From an uncultured Flavobacteriaceae bacterium (lineage in GTDB: Bacteria > Bacteroidota > Bacteroidia > Flavobacteriales > Flavobacteriaceae), in NCBI GenBank assembly GCA_947497145.1, contig CANMFQ010000026.1, positions 1-51,274 on the forward strand: a DNA stretch of 51,274 nt, given 5' to 3'. A program made the position numbers and the translations under genes. Below are positions 27,708 through 37,067 of this stretch, one piece after another. Position 1 is the stretch's first letter. The number at the start of each line of letters is the position of its first letter. Below the pieces are notes generated by a model. It had not been told where the DNA came from, did not search any database, and saw only the letters and a program-made list of their open reading frames with translations.

Positions 27708-28914
27708 AATACTATTCATTGTAGGATGCCTATTAGCCACATTTACTTTTGGTCAACTTGACAGTTACAATTACAAAATACCGCTTTCTAACATAAATGG
27801 GCAATGGCACAAAATAGAACTTTCTGATGCTATTTTTAATAACATCAACCAAAACATGCATGATATTCGCATCTATGGCATTACAGCAAACGACACCGTT
27901 GAAGCACCATATGTTTGGAAAATTAGTGCCCTAAAAAATGAGAAGAAAACCATCAATTTTAAAAGCCTAAATACATCTTCAAACACTAAAGGATATTATT
28001 TCACCTATGAAATCCCCACCAACAAAACTATAAACCAAATAAAACTTGCTTTTAAAAACGATAATTTCGATTGGAAACTGACTCTTGAAGGAAGTCAACA
28101 TCAAAATGAATGGTATACCATTCTGAGAGATTATAGAATTTTATCTATAAAAAACCAACAAACTAACTATGCTTTTACTGACATAAATTTTCCTGCATCA
28201 AAATACCGTTATTATCGCTTACACATAGCAACCAAAGAAAAACCCATTATACAAAATGTAACTATAACGATAGATAATAAATCAACAGCCCAATATCACA
28301 ACTACCCTATCACCTACCTCGATATCAAAGAAGAAAACAAGCAAACCGTTTTAGACATTGACTTTAAAAGACGCTTACCTCTCAGCTATTTAAAACTAGC
28401 CATTACTGATGAAATTGATTATTACAGACCCTGTACTATTCAATACCTCGCAGATAGTGTAAAAACAGCAAAGGGGTGGCGATATCAATACCGTAATTTA
28501 CGTAATGAAACATTGCATTCACTTGAAGAAAGTGCATTCCATTTCCCTACCACGATTACACAAAAACTACGACTAACTATTCACAATGATGACAACGAAC
28601 CTTTGACCATTGAAGGAGCTACAGCCAAGGGCTATAAACACACCTTAATTGCAAGGTTCAACAAGCCAGCAACGTACTATTTAGTGTATGGCAATAAAAA
28701 CGGTCAAAAACCACAATATGATATAACGCACGGCATTTCAAAAATTCCATCAACTATTTCGCAATTAAAATTGGGAGCCACTCAACCAATAGAAAAAAAA
28801 CCACCACCTACCACCACCCCACTTTTTGAAAATAAAATGTGGCTATGGCTCATTATGGTAGCAGTAATAGTGGTACTAGGTGGTTTCACCTTACAAATGA
28901 TGCAAAAGAGGTAA
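27691..28914 (+). CDS. DUF3999-like exported protein with C-terminal anchor
   Basis: A 407-residue protein with a signal peptide ending near FTFGQ (18-22), a long beta-rich periplasmic region and a C-terminal membrane helix (MWLWLIMVAVIVVLGGFTLQ) with a basic tail. The region around IPLSNINGQWHKIELSDAIF resembles the start of DUF3999. The strongest support is its position: it overlaps the DUF2339 gene, its usual neighbour. It probably forms an envelope complex with the DUF2339 protein (inference). Confidence 0.7.
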   Translation: MKIKTKILFIVGCLLATFTFGQLDSYNYKIPLSNINGQWHKIELSDAIFNNINQNMHDIRIYGITANDTVEAPYVWKISALKNEKKTINFKSLNTSSNTKGYYFTYEIPTNKTINQIKLAFKNDNFDWKLTLEGSQHQNEWYTILRDYRILSIKNQQTNYAFTDINFPASKYRYYRLHIATKEKPIIQNVTITIDNKSTAQYHNYPITYLDIKEENKQTVLDIDFKRRLPLSYLKLAITDEIDYYRPCTIQYLADSVKTAKGWRYQYRNLRNETLHSLEESAFHFPTTITQKLRLTIHNDDNEPLTIEGATAKGYKHTLIARFNKPATYYLVYGNKNGQKPQYDITHGISKIPSTISQLKLGATQPIEKKPPPTTTPLFENKMWLWLIMVAVIVVLGGFTLQMMQKR

Positions 28915-29011
28915 CAGCCCAAATACACTATCTTACTATTTTAATAACATTTTTCTTTTTAAGCGCTAAATCAAGATAGTCATTGAAATTACATCTTACC
29001 AGATTAAGTTG

Positions 29012-29019
29012 TAATTTTG
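29012..29019 (+). promoter_or_regulatory. Possible -7 promoter element for rluF
   Basis: TAATTTTG matches the flavobacterial TAnnTTTG consensus, 57 bases before the rluF ATG. I see no TTG at the expected distance upstream, so this is a partial match. Confidence 0.28.
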
Positions 29020-29076
29020 GAGTCATTATTCAATAACATTCATTTTATCAATTTCAATAAACGTTAGATAGCATAA

Positions 29077-29808
29077 ATGAGCGAAGCTAAAACGACCCGA
29101 ATAAACAAATACCTTAGCGAGGTTGGCTATTGCTCCCGTAGAGCGGCCGATAAACTCATTGAACAAGGGCGAATTACCATCAATGGAAAAGCACCTGAAA
29201 TGGGGACAAAAATAACTCCTGGTGATTCTGTTCGTGTTGATGGCGAACTTATTTCAGCGCCAAAAGAAGCACCTGTTTATCTCGCTTTTAACAAACCCAT
29301 TGGCATTGTCTGTACCACTGACACGAGAGTAGAAAAAGACAATATTGTTGATTTTATTAATTACCCTAAGCGTATTTTCCCTATTGGACGATTAGACAAA
29401 CCCAGTGAAGGGCTTATCTTTTTAACCAATGATGGTGATATTGTAAACAAAATATTGCGTGCGCGTAACCATCATGAAAAAGAATATATTGTAACTGTTG
29501 ACAAACCTATTACCCAACATTTCTTGCAAAAAATGCGTAATGGCGTACCTATCCTTGACCAAATTACCCGAAAATGTGAAGTGGAAGAAATTAGCAAATA
29601 TCAGTTCAAAATCATATTAACTCAAGGCTTAAATCGGCAAATTAGGCGTATGTGCGAGTATTTAGACTATCGGGTGAAAAAGCTAAAACGTATTCGAATT
29701 ATGAATGTAAAACTCGATATATCCGTTGGCAAATGGCGTGATTTAACGACCGAGGAATTACGTGAAATAAACCGCTTAGTTTCTAGTTCTTCAAAAACGC
29801 ATGACTAA
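29077..29808 (+). CDS. rluF: 23S rRNA pseudouridine synthase RluF
   Basis: A 243-residue RsuA-family pseudouridine synthase. An N-terminal S4 RNA-binding domain (8-62, [20 protein letters not shown]) precedes the catalytic domain with the motif [19 protein letters not shown]107 is the catalytic aspartate, the same number as I recall for E. coli Rlu[33 protein letters not shown] and [20 protein letters not shown] follow RluF more closely than RluB, RluE or RsuA. It should modify U2604 (and possibly U2605 in some species) of 23S rRNA. Single gene, with no clear operon partner. Confidence 0.9.
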   Translation: MSEAKTTRINKYLSEVGYCSRRAADKLIEQGRITINGKAPEMGTKITPGDSVRVDGELISAPKEAPVYLAFNKPIGIVCTTDTRVEKDNIVDFINYPKRIFPIGRLDKPSEGLIFLTNDGDIVNKILRARNHHEKEYIVTVDKPITQHFLQKMRNGVPILDQITRKCEVEEISKYQFKIILTQGLNRQIRRMCEYLDYRVKKLKRIRIMNVKLDISVGKWRDLTTEELREINRLVSSSSKTHD

Positions 29809-29985
29809 TTACCCAAACGCACATCAATACAGCGCTAAACAACTACAAATCTGACTGATGAACATTGCTTTAATAGTTCAAAATCATCTTGTTTTAAATA
29901 AATTTTAAGCTTTTTAACACATTTTTTTAGCAATAATAAGTATCTTAGAGAACATTGCTTTATTACTAATGTTAACTTTTTTGCC

Positions 29986-31311
29986 ATGGAACACAAAAGA
30001 ACATCATACTCAAAGAAATATTGGTTCAATGCGTTAATTATCATCATGATGATTGGGGTAGTTGGTATTCAAAAAACAGCCGCATCCTTTCAACAAGAAA
30101 CACCACAAAACGAGTTTACACAATACAAAGGCAAAGTTGTAGATGAAGATAGTAACAAACCCTTGGTTTTTGCTACACTTTCAATTGCGGACTCAAACAT
30201 TAGCACCATTACCAATACAGAAGGTGAATTTGCACTAAAAATACCACAAGATATGGTTAATGCAAAGGTCGAAGTTTCTTTCTTAGGTTACAAAACCAGA
30301 GTAATACCACTTTCTGAACTTTCTGAAAATAAGAATAAAATACGCATGAAAACCGCTGTTTTAACGCTTACAGGGGTAGATTTAAGCGTACCAAAAGACG
30401 CCAAACTGTTAGTAAAACAAACGCTTGCGAAAAAAGGCGAAAATTACTTTGATGACCCTACCTTAATGACCGCTTTTTATAGAGAAACCATAAAAAAAAG
30501 AAGAAAAAACGTTTCCCTTTCTGAAGCTGTTGTTAACATTCACAAAACACCCTACACTTCAGACAAAAAAGATGCAGTACAGTTATATAAAGCAAGAAAA
30601 AGCACCGACTATAGTAAGCTAGATACGATTGCTTTAAAACTACAAGGAGGACCATTCAATGCCTTATTTGTTGATATTATAAAATATCCAGAGTATATTT
30701 TTAATGGAGATGGCATTAACGATTATGCCTTTAGTTTTGACCGCTCAACAAGGGTTAATGACAAACTTATTTATATTATCAGCTTTGAACAACTTGAAAG
30801 CATTAATGCACCGCTATATCAAGGGAAGTTGTATATAGATGCTGAAAACAAAATTTTAACCAGTGCTATCTACACCTTAAACGTAACAGATAGAGATCAA
30901 GCTTCAAAACTGTTTGTGCGTAAAAAGCCTAAAAATGCAATGGTATGGCCTACCGAAGCAGCATATAGAGTAGACTACAGAGAGAAAAATGGAAAATGGT
31001 TTTACAGTTACAGCAATGTACTGCTTGAGTTTAAGATAAACTGGGATAAAAAACTTTTCAATTCTGTTTATAGTATGACCTGCGAAATGGCCGTAACTGA
31101 TTGGAAAAAAAATAATTTAAAATCACTCAAACCAAAAGATCGCATGAAATCGTCAATCATATTAAACGACGAAGCCATTGGTTTTGCTGACCCCGATTTT
31201 TGGGGTGAATACAATATTATAGAACCAGAGAAATCTATAGAATCTGCAATTAGAAAAATACAACGACAGCTACGTAGAAGTAAATCTAACGGAGGTACTT
31301 CTGCGCCATAA
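29986..31311 (+). CDS. Carboxypeptidase-regulatory-like domain protein, envelope
   Basis: A 441-residue protein with an N-terminal signal or anchor (residues 14-34). A carboxypeptidase-regulatory-like beta-sandwich follows (about 48-120, YKGKVVDEDSNKPLVFATLS ... TNTEGEFALKIP ... FLGYKTR). The remainder, from LVKQTLAKKGENYFDDPTLM onwards, is a beta-rich region common in Bacteroidota envelope proteins, often found with DUF5686-type barrels. No catalytic motif is visible. It stands alone between rluF and a glycosyltransferase pseudogene. Confidence 0.75.
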   Translation: MEHKRTSYSKKYWFNALIIIMMIGVVGIQKTAASFQQETPQNEFTQYKGKVVDEDSNKPLVFATLSIADSNISTITNTEGEFALKIPQDMVNAKVEVSFLGYKTRVIPLSELSENKNKIRMKTAVLTLTGVDLSVPKDAKLLVKQTLAKKGENYFDDPTLMTAFYRETIKKRRKNVSLSEAVVNIHKTPYTSDKKDAVQLYKARKSTDYSKLDTIALKLQGGPFNALFVDIIKYPEYIFNGDGINDYAFSFDRSTRVNDKLIYIISFEQLESINAPLYQGKLYIDAENKILTSAIYTLNVTDRDQASKLFVRKKPKNAMVWPTEAAYRVDYREKNGKWFYSYSNVLLEFKINWDKKLFNSVYSMTCEMAVTDWKKNNLKSLKPKDRMKSSIILNDEAIGFADPDFWGEYNIIEPEKSIESAIRKIQRQLRRSKSNGGTSAP

Positions 31312-31499
31312 CACTTGGTTTAGGTAGTTCTATAGTTTCTTTCGCTGTAAACTAGGTTTTGTTTTACGACGAATGCGCTACAATCTTTTAAATACAATGT
31401 CAATGGGTTATCTCTCATGAGTATCTATACATAGTTGGCGTACTCAAGAAACAGCACATATAAAGGCACCTAAAAAAGAAGCATAGCACTACTCCATAT

Positions 31500-32173
31500 T
31501 TATTCATTAATTTTTTGCCATAAGGGCGCAATGGTTTTATAGTGTAAGATTGTCCATTTTGGCTAAATAATGTACATTAGAGTACGTATCAGCACATGTT
31601 ATCACCTCTGAAGCTAATGCTCCGTCTCCAATGATAGTAAACTCCATTCTAGGGTGCTCTTTAAAATAAGTTAAAAGTGCCATAATACCCTTTTGAGGTA
31701 CTAATCTACCATAGTACAAAAAAGTTTTCGGTTCTTTTTTCAACGTAAACTCCTTTAAAAATGCTGGATGAATTGTGTGATTAACTACCGAAATTTTATC
31801 ACTTAAAATTCTATAATTTTCAATCAATGATTGTTTAGCCGTTTGAGATACAGCAAAAATATGTGTTACTTTTTGGTTTAAAAACAAACTCCAAACAGCT
31901 AAAACTTTATTACTTTTAAGCTGTTTTGGCTGAAATGTTCCATCCCAATACGTCCATGAAGTATAATAATACCCCTGATGTTTTTTTAAAGGAAGAAGTA
32001 ATCGTTTTAGCTTTTTAAAATTAGGCTTTATGAGTCCTTTGAAAAAATTACCCACTACAGAAAACTCTCTGTTTACCAACTCAATATTGATATCATTAAG
32101 TAGTTTTTCAAGACCTAAATAATGAGACGAAGCCCCATTTTTGTGTAAGATATAAACTTGTTTTTTTATTCAT
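31500..32173 (-). pseudogene. Broken family GT4-like glycosyltransferase
   Basis: Read on the minus strand, the original ATG is at 32173. The first codons run into a seven-A tract that shifts the frame. After the tract the correct frame gives VYILHKNGASSHYLGLEKLL. It continues through a GT-B domain with VTHIFAVSQTAK, KISVVNHTIHPAF, FLYYGRLVPQKG and FTIIGDGAL. It stops at 31537 soon after HYLAKMDNLTL. The next frame then reads YKTIAPLWQKINE to a stop at 31500, a typical GT4 C-terminus. The donor-binding part with the conserved Glu motif is therefore deleted. One frameshift plus an internal deletion show a dead gene. Confidence 0.75.
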
Positions 32174-32395
32174 CAAAAATAAGACAAAATTGCTAGCCAA
32201 TTAAGGTAGCTGTTCATCCACCCATAAGATGTATTAAATCAAGATTAAACATTTGAAAACCTGTGCTGCTTTCACCTTTAAGACTTGCCATTTTTAAGGT
32301 TTGTCGCAGCAATTATCGTTTAAAATTCCTTTAATCTGAGGAAACAAACTTTCATGGTGAAGTTAGCGAACTCTCCCATACCTACATAACAACCA
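32174..32395. other. Intergenic region with no recognised gene
   Basis: Together with the stretch up to recQ, this 468-base gap (32174-32641) holds only the possible coding fragment at 32396-32502 and the recQ terminator. Nothing else was recognised. Confidence 0.4.
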
Positions 32396-32502
32396 TTATT
32401 TTTTACTAGCTCCGAACCAACGCAAAAACAGATATCTCAAACCAAAATACCATATAACTGACACAACAATCATAATTTCGGCAACATTAAATAAGCTATA
32501 TA
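32396..32502 (-). pseudogene. Possible remnant of a small membrane protein
   Basis: The minus strand reads LFNVAEIMIVVSVIWYFGLR then YLFLRWFGASKK followed by a stop at 32396-32398. This is one hydrophobic helix with an aromatic/basic tail, a convincing protein-like pattern. There is no good start. The only ATG (32473) would give 25 residues. It may be the 3' end of a lost gene or a very small membrane peptide. It lies directly beyond the recQ terminator. Confidence 0.3.
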
Positions 32503-32508
32503 AACAAA

Positions 32509-32548
32509 AAATGGTGTTAATTACTCATTCAAGTAATTAACACCATTT
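32509..32548 (-). terminator. Terminator of recQ
   Basis: Perfect 17-bp inverted repeat (32509-32525 with 32532-32548) with a CATTCA loop. On the minus strand it is followed by TTTTTGTTT. It lies about 93 bases past the recQ stop. Confidence 0.8.
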
Positions 32549-32641
32549 AATAAACACTAGAATAAAAATTGCTATTATTCGCACTAAAATTACAATGAAT
32601 CTTACAATTTCAACACCCCAATAACATACTAAAAATACTAT

Positions 32642-34852
32642 TTAATTTGCTACTTCACTAATAAATTTTAAGCGATACATACGTAGCTCTTCATCTTCAT
32701 AATCGCCATCAAATTCTTCCATAGCTGCTTCCAAATCATCAGTTTCAGCTTCCAAGAAATAATCATGTATTTCTTCTTGCTGGTCCTCATCTAACAACTC
32801 ATCAATCCAATAATTCAAATTTAATTTTGTACCACTAAAAACGATTTGTTCCATCTCTTTAATTAGTTCAGGAATTTCCAATCCTTTAGCAGCGGCAATA
32901 TCTGTTAGCGGCAGTTTACGGTCTACATTTTGAATGATATACAGCTTTAAGCTAGAATTAGCACCTGTACTTTTTACTACTAAATCATCTGGTCTAATAA
33001 TATCATTTTCTTCAACATAGGCTTTTATTAGCTCAACAAAAGGCTTACCGTATTTTTTAGCCTTTCCTTCACCTACACCATGAATGTTTAACAATTCAGT
33101 ATTAGAAATAGGGTATTTCAATGACATATCTTCCAAAGAAGGGTCTTGAAAAACGACAAAAGGAGGTACACCTAGCTTATTGGCTTGTGATTTTCTTAAA
33201 TCTTTAAGCTGCTTTAACAATTTCGCATCTGCAACACCGCCTTTTGAAGCACTTACTATAGCATCACTTCGCTCTTTATTATACACATGGTCTATGGTCA
33301 TCATAAAGGAGGTCGGAGTATCTAAAAATTCTGCTCCCTTTGGCGTTACATGCAAAACACCGTATTGTTCAATTTCCTTTTTTAAGTAGCCTGCAACCAA
33401 AGCTTGGCGAATTAACGCCATCCAATATTCTTTTCCTTTATCTTTTCCTATACCAAAAAAGTCCTTTTCATTGGCTTTGTGAGATACAATAATCGCACTT
33501 GTTTTGCCCTCTAAAACCTGTACAACTTCTTTAGATTTAAATTTCTCAGCAGTACCTTTAACTACCGTTATTAACTTTACTAAACTATCTTTTGCCTCTT
33601 GCTGTTCTTTAGGATTTCTTGCATTGTCATCCATATCAGCACCGGGGCCGTTCTTTTCATCAAATTCCTCGCCAAAATAATGCAGCATAAACTTTCTACG
33701 CGACATAGATGTTTCTGCATAAGCCACAACTTCTTGCAAAAGTGCATTGCCAATTTCTTGCTCTGCAACAGGCTTTCCTGACATAAATTTTTCTAACTTT
33801 TCTATGTCCTTGTACGAATAAAAAGCTAAACAATGCCCCTCTCCGTCATCTCTACCCGCGCGGCCTGTTTCTTGGTAATAACTTTCTATACTTTTGGGAA
33901 TATCATGATGAATTACAAAACGTACATCGGGCTTGTCTATACCCATACCAAAGGCAATGGTTGCCACAACAACATCAACATCTTGCATCAAGAACATATC
34001 TTGATATTTTGATCGAGTTTTGGCATCAAAACCTGCATGATAAGGCACAGCACTAATACCATTGACCTGTAAAACCTGCGAAAGCTCTTCAACACGTTTT
34101 CTACTCAAACAATATATAATACCTGATTTACCTTCATTTTGCTTTACAAACCTGATGATATCACTATCAACATTGGCGGTCTTTGTTCGTACTTCGTAAA
34201 ACAAATTAGGCCTATTAAACGATGCCTTAAATAGCTGTGCATCAGTCATACCTAAGTTCTTGACAATATCTTCTTGCACCTTAGGTGTAGCCGTCGCAGT
34301 TAACCCTATTATTGGAATACCTTCACCCAACCGACTTACTATCGATTTAAGGTTTCTATATTCAGGCCTAAAATCATGCCCCCATTCTGAAATACAATGC
34401 GCCTCATCAACCGCAACAAAAGAAATCTTTTGTGCTTGTAAAAAATCAACGTACTCATCCTTTGTTAGTGACTCAGGAGCTACATACAGCAATTTTGTAG
34501 TACCTTTTTCAATGTCTTCCTTAACCTGCCTTATTTCTGTTTTTGTAAGTGACGAATTTAATACATGGGCAATACCATGGTCAGATGAGATACCACGAAT
34601 GGCATCGACCTGGTTTTTCATTAATGCAATCAACGGCGAAACAACAATAGCGGTTCCTTCTTGCATTAAAGCTGGTAGTTGATAACAAAGTGATTTTCCG
34701 CCACCAGTAGGCATAATCACAAAAGTATCTTTACCCTGTAAAATTGTTTTAATTACTTCTTCTTGCAGACCTTTGAATTCTGAAAATCCAAAATATTTCT
34801 TTAAAGCGGCTCGCACATCAAGTTCATTCAAAACCAAACTTTGTTTTTCCAT
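32642..34852 (-). CDS. recQ: ATP-dependent DNA helicase RecQ
   Basis: A 736-residue RecQ helicase that unwinds DNA 3' to 5' in recombination and repair. Helicase motif I is TGGGKS (49-54), motif II DEAH (149-152) and motif VI QETGRAGRDD (327-336). RQC and HRDC domains follow (about 420-530 and 550-635), then an acidic C-terminal extension rich in Asp and Glu. The zinc-binding Cys of E. coli RecQ are absent. The first is Ser (S384-R-R), and the CxxCxxC region reads NGPGADMDDN (401-410). The 736-residue length suits Bacteroidota RecQ (E. coli about 610). It is divergent from the kdsD-like gene and ends at a strong terminator. Confidence 0.95.
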   Translation of the reverse strand: MEKQSLVLNELDVRAALKKYFGFSEFKGLQEEVIKTILQGKDTFVIMPTGGGKSLCYQLPALMQEGTAIVVSPLIALMKNQVDAIRGISSDHGIAHVLNSSLTKTEIRQVKEDIEKGTTKLLYVAPESLTKDEYVDFLQAQKISFVAVDEAHCISEWGHDFRPEYRNLKSIVSRLGEGIPIIGLTATATPKVQEDIVKNLGMTDAQLFKASFNRPNLFYEVRTKTANVDSDIIRFVKQNEGKSGIIYCLSRKRVEELSQVLQVNGISAVPYHAGFDAKTRSKYQDMFLMQDVDVVVATIAFGMGIDKPDVRFVIHHDIPKSIESYYQETGRAGRDDGEGHCLAFYSYKDIEKLEKFMSGKPVAEQEIGNALLQEVVAYAETSMSRRKFMLHYFGEEFDEKNGPGADMDDNARNPKEQQEAKDSLVKLITVVKGTAEKFKSKEVVQVLEGKTSAIIVSHKANEKDFFGIGKDKGKEYWMALIRQALVAGYLKKEIEQYGVLHVTPKGAEFLDTPTSFMMTIDHVYNKERSDAIVSASKGGVADAKLLKQLKDLRKSQANKLGVPPFVVFQDPSLEDMSLKYPISNTELLNIHGVGEGKAKKYGKPFVELIKAYVEENDIIRPDDLVVKSTGANSSLKLYIIQNVDRKLPLTDIAAAKGLEIPELIKEMEQIVFSGTKLNLNYWIDELLDEDQQEEIHDYFLEAETDDLEAAMEEFDGDYEDEELRMYRLKFISEVAN

Positions 34853-34918
34853 TTCATACTGATTTCATCTACCACATCAACAATTAAGCGATTCTAAGAT
34901 ATCTATTTTTATTCTATA

Positions 34919-34926
34919 CAAACGTA
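34919..34926 (-). promoter_or_regulatory. Possible -7 element for recQ
   Basis: TACGTTTG on the minus strand fits TAnnTTTG, 67 bases before the recQ ATG. No matching TTG was found at the usual distance. Confidence 0.3.
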
Positions 34927-34984
34927 TAATAAATGATTTTAATTATGTTTTTGTCGAAAAGATTCTGATAAACTTAACTTTACG

Positions 34985-34992
34985 TAAATTTG
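34985..34992 (+). promoter_or_regulatory. Possible -7 element for the kdsD-like gene
   Basis: TAAATTTG on the plus strand fits TAnnTTTG, 57 bases before the TTG start at 35049. The upstream -33 element is not clear. Confidence 0.32.
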
Positions 34993-35048
34993 CAGTTTTA
35001 AATATAACACATTCTTTACAAATTTAACCTAACAATTTTTAACAGGAC

Positions 35049-36014
35049 TTGAACACTACAAAAATAATTCTTGAATCAGCAAAAAAAACCATTGAATCAG
35101 AGGGTGATGCTATACGCAATCTGAGCTCATTTTTAAATGATGATTTTGCCAATGCTGTATTGGCGATCGCATCTTCAAAAGGGAGAGTAGTTATAACAGG
35201 CATAGGCAAAAGTGCAATTATAGCAGCCAAAATTGTTGCTACACTAAATTCAACCGGTACTCCTGCTATTTTCATGCACGCTGCAGATGCTATTCATGGG
35301 GATTTGGGAACGATACAAGAAAACGATGTTGTAATTTGTATTTCAAAAAGTGGGAACACCCCAGAAATAAAAATGCTGGTTCCATTGATAAAAAGAGGCA
35401 CCAACAAACTCATCGCAATGACGGGTAGCGACAACTCATTTCTTGCGCAACAAGCCCATTTTGTTTTAAGTACTTACGTTGAAAAAGAAGCTTGCCCAAA
35501 TAACTTGGCTCCTACTACGAGTACCACAGCACAACTGGTTATAGGTGATGCCTTAGCCATCTGTTTATTAGAACTAAAAGGTTTTAGCAGTAAAGATTTT
35601 GCCAAATATCACCCTGGTGGTTCTTTAGGCAAACGCCTATATTTAACTGTAGGTGATATTGCTATTAACAACCAAAAACCCGAAGTACACACAGATACCG
35701 ATATAAAAAAGGTGATTCTTGAAATTTCGGAAAAAATGCTGGGGGTAACTGCAGTAACAGAAAAGGACGAAATTGTTGGTATTGTTACTGACGGCGATAT
35801 TCGTAGAATGCTCTACAAGTACAACAATATCAACGGATTAAAAGCGCAAGATATTATGAGCGCAAAACCAAAAACTATCAATATAGATGTGCTTGCGGTA
35901 AAAGCAGTTGAAATAATGCAAGAAAATCGTATCTCACAATTATTGGTTGTTGATGGTAAAAAATATATGGGTATTGTACATTTGCATAATCTCATTAACG
36001 AAGGTATTGTATGA
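35049..36014 (+). CDS. kdsD: D-arabinose 5-phosphate isomerase (KdsD/KpsF family)
   Basis: A 321-residue SIS-domain isomerase. It converts ribulose 5-phosphate to arabinose 5-phosphate, the first step towards Kdo for lipopolysaccharide. The SIS domain (about 30-180) has GIGKSAIIAAKIVATLNSTG, HAADAIHGDLG and ISKSGNTPEI. The family signature YHPGGSLGKRL is followed by two CBS domains (about 205-320, VTDGDIRRML). The start is a TTG: a stop lies two codons upstream, and this start gives a normal N-terminus. It is divergent from recQ. tatC and lptB follow on the same strand, and lptB is also a lipopolysaccharide gene. Confidence 0.92.
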   Translation: MNTTKIILESAKKTIESEGDAIRNLSSFLNDDFANAVLAIASSKGRVVITGIGKSAIIAAKIVATLNSTGTPAIFMHAADAIHGDLGTIQENDVVICISKSGNTPEIKMLVPLIKRGTNKLIAMTGSDNSFLAQQAHFVLSTYVEKEACPNNLAPTTSTTAQLVIGDALAICLLELKGFSSKDFAKYHPGGSLGKRLYLTVGDIAINNQKPEVHTDTDIKKVILEISEKMLGVTAVTEKDEIVGIVTDGDIRRMLYKYNNINGLKAQDIMSAKPKTINIDVLAVKAVEIMQENRISQLLVVDGKKYMGIVHLHNLINEGIV

Positions 36015-36160
36015 TAAATTTAGTTAGGAGTTCACTATTAGACCCACTTACAGGTATCAACAGTGCATTTACAGCTAAACATAGATAACGTTCGTTTATG
36101 ATAACAACAGATTTTAAAACCCTTATTTTCTATTTCAACTAATACGATTAATTAAATTCA

Positions 36161-37015
36161 ATGGCAAAGCAAGCAAAAGTCAACCCCGATGAAATGTCTT
36201 TTTTAGACCATCTAGAAGAATTAAGATGGCACTTAATACGTTCGGTTATAGCTATTGTTATTATTGCTAGTGTAGCCCTTTTAATGAAAGAGTTCATTTT
36301 CGACACCATTCTTTTCGCGCCGAAAAATATGGACTTTCCTACCTATCGTTTTTTCTGTAAAATAGGTACGTTCTTGGGTATAGACTCTGATTTTTGTGCT
36401 GATGAACTTCCTTTCACTATTCAAAGTCGCTTAATGGCAGGGCAATTTTCGGCCTATATTTGGACCTCTATTTGGGTGGGCTTCATTATTGGCTTTCCGT
36501 ACCTGCTCTATGAAATGTGGAAATTCATAAGTCCGGGATTGCATGAAAATGAACGCAAACACTCCAAGGGTTTTATTCTTACCGCCTCCCTGTTATTTTT
36601 CTGTGGTGCTTTGTTTGGGTACTATGTGGTAGCACCTTTGTCTATTAATTTCTTAGGAACGTTTACCGTAAGTGATGAAGTAACCAATGAATTTGATTTA
36701 GCTTCTTACGTGTCAACAGTTCGAACATCTGTTATAGCCTGCGGTTTAATTTTTGAGCTACCTATTATTGTTTACTTTTTAACAAAAGTAGGATTGGTTA
36801 CACCTGAAATTTTAAGGAAATACCGAAAAATATCCTTGGTGGTTGTCTTGATATTAGCTGCGGTAATCACGCCTCCAGATGTTGCTAGTCAGGTTGTTGT
36901 TGCTTTTCCTATTTTAATATTATATCAAATTAGTATCTATATTTCTAAACGAGTTTTAAAAAGACAGGCAAAACAAGAGGCTAAACTGGCGGCTAAACGT
37001 GCCAAAAAAAGTTAA
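36161..37015 (+). CDS. tatC: Twin-arginine translocase subunit TatC
   Basis: A 284-residue inner-membrane protein that recognises twin-arginine signal peptides on folded proteins. The conserved N-terminus MSFLDHLEELRWHLIRS (15-31) is followed by six hydrophobic segments. The second region contains FPYLLYEMWKFISPGLHENE, the most conserved part of the family. A periplasmic insertion after the first helix is typical of Bacteroidota. The C-terminal tail is Lys/Ala-rich. No tatA lies adjacent. lptB begins 52 bases downstream. Confidence 0.95.
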   Translation: MAKQAKVNPDEMSFLDHLEELRWHLIRSVIAIVIIASVALLMKEFIFDTILFAPKNMDFPTYRFFCKIGTFLGIDSDFCADELPFTIQSRLMAGQFSAYIWTSIWVGFIIGFPYLLYEMWKFISPGLHENERKHSKGFILTASLLFFCGALFGYYVVAPLSINFLGTFTVSDEVTNEFDLASYVSTVRTSVIACGLIFELPIIVYFLTKVGLVTPEILRKYRKISLVVVLILAAVITPPDVASQVVVAFPILILYQISIYISKRVLKRQAKQEAKLAAKRAKKS

Positions 37016-37016
37016 A

Positions 37017-37054
37017 AAACATACTGTTTCATCATAAAAATGAAGTATATGTTT
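37017..37054 (+). terminator. Weak hairpin between tatC and lptB
   Basis: AAACATA (37017-37023) and TTCAT (37028-37032) pair with ATGAA (37040-37044) and TATGTTT (37048-37054), leaving a bulge. AT-rich, so it may only attenuate transcription into lptB. Confidence 0.3.
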
Positions 37055-37067
37055 TAGATTTGAACGA

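Noticed and set aside
28930-28979. CTATCTT/AAGATAG inverted repeat after the DUF3999-like gene
   Set aside because: Seven-base arms with a loop of about 36 bases and no T run. Too weak to call a terminator.
29860-29962. Direct repeat GAACATTGCTTTA (29860-29872 and 29950-29962)
   Set aside because: Only 13 bases in an AT-rich gap, with no flanking similarity. Probably chance.
31537-32079. A 180-codon TTG-started glycosyltransferase as a functional gene
   Set aside because: The true N-terminus lies upstream in a shifted frame, and the donor-binding half is missing.
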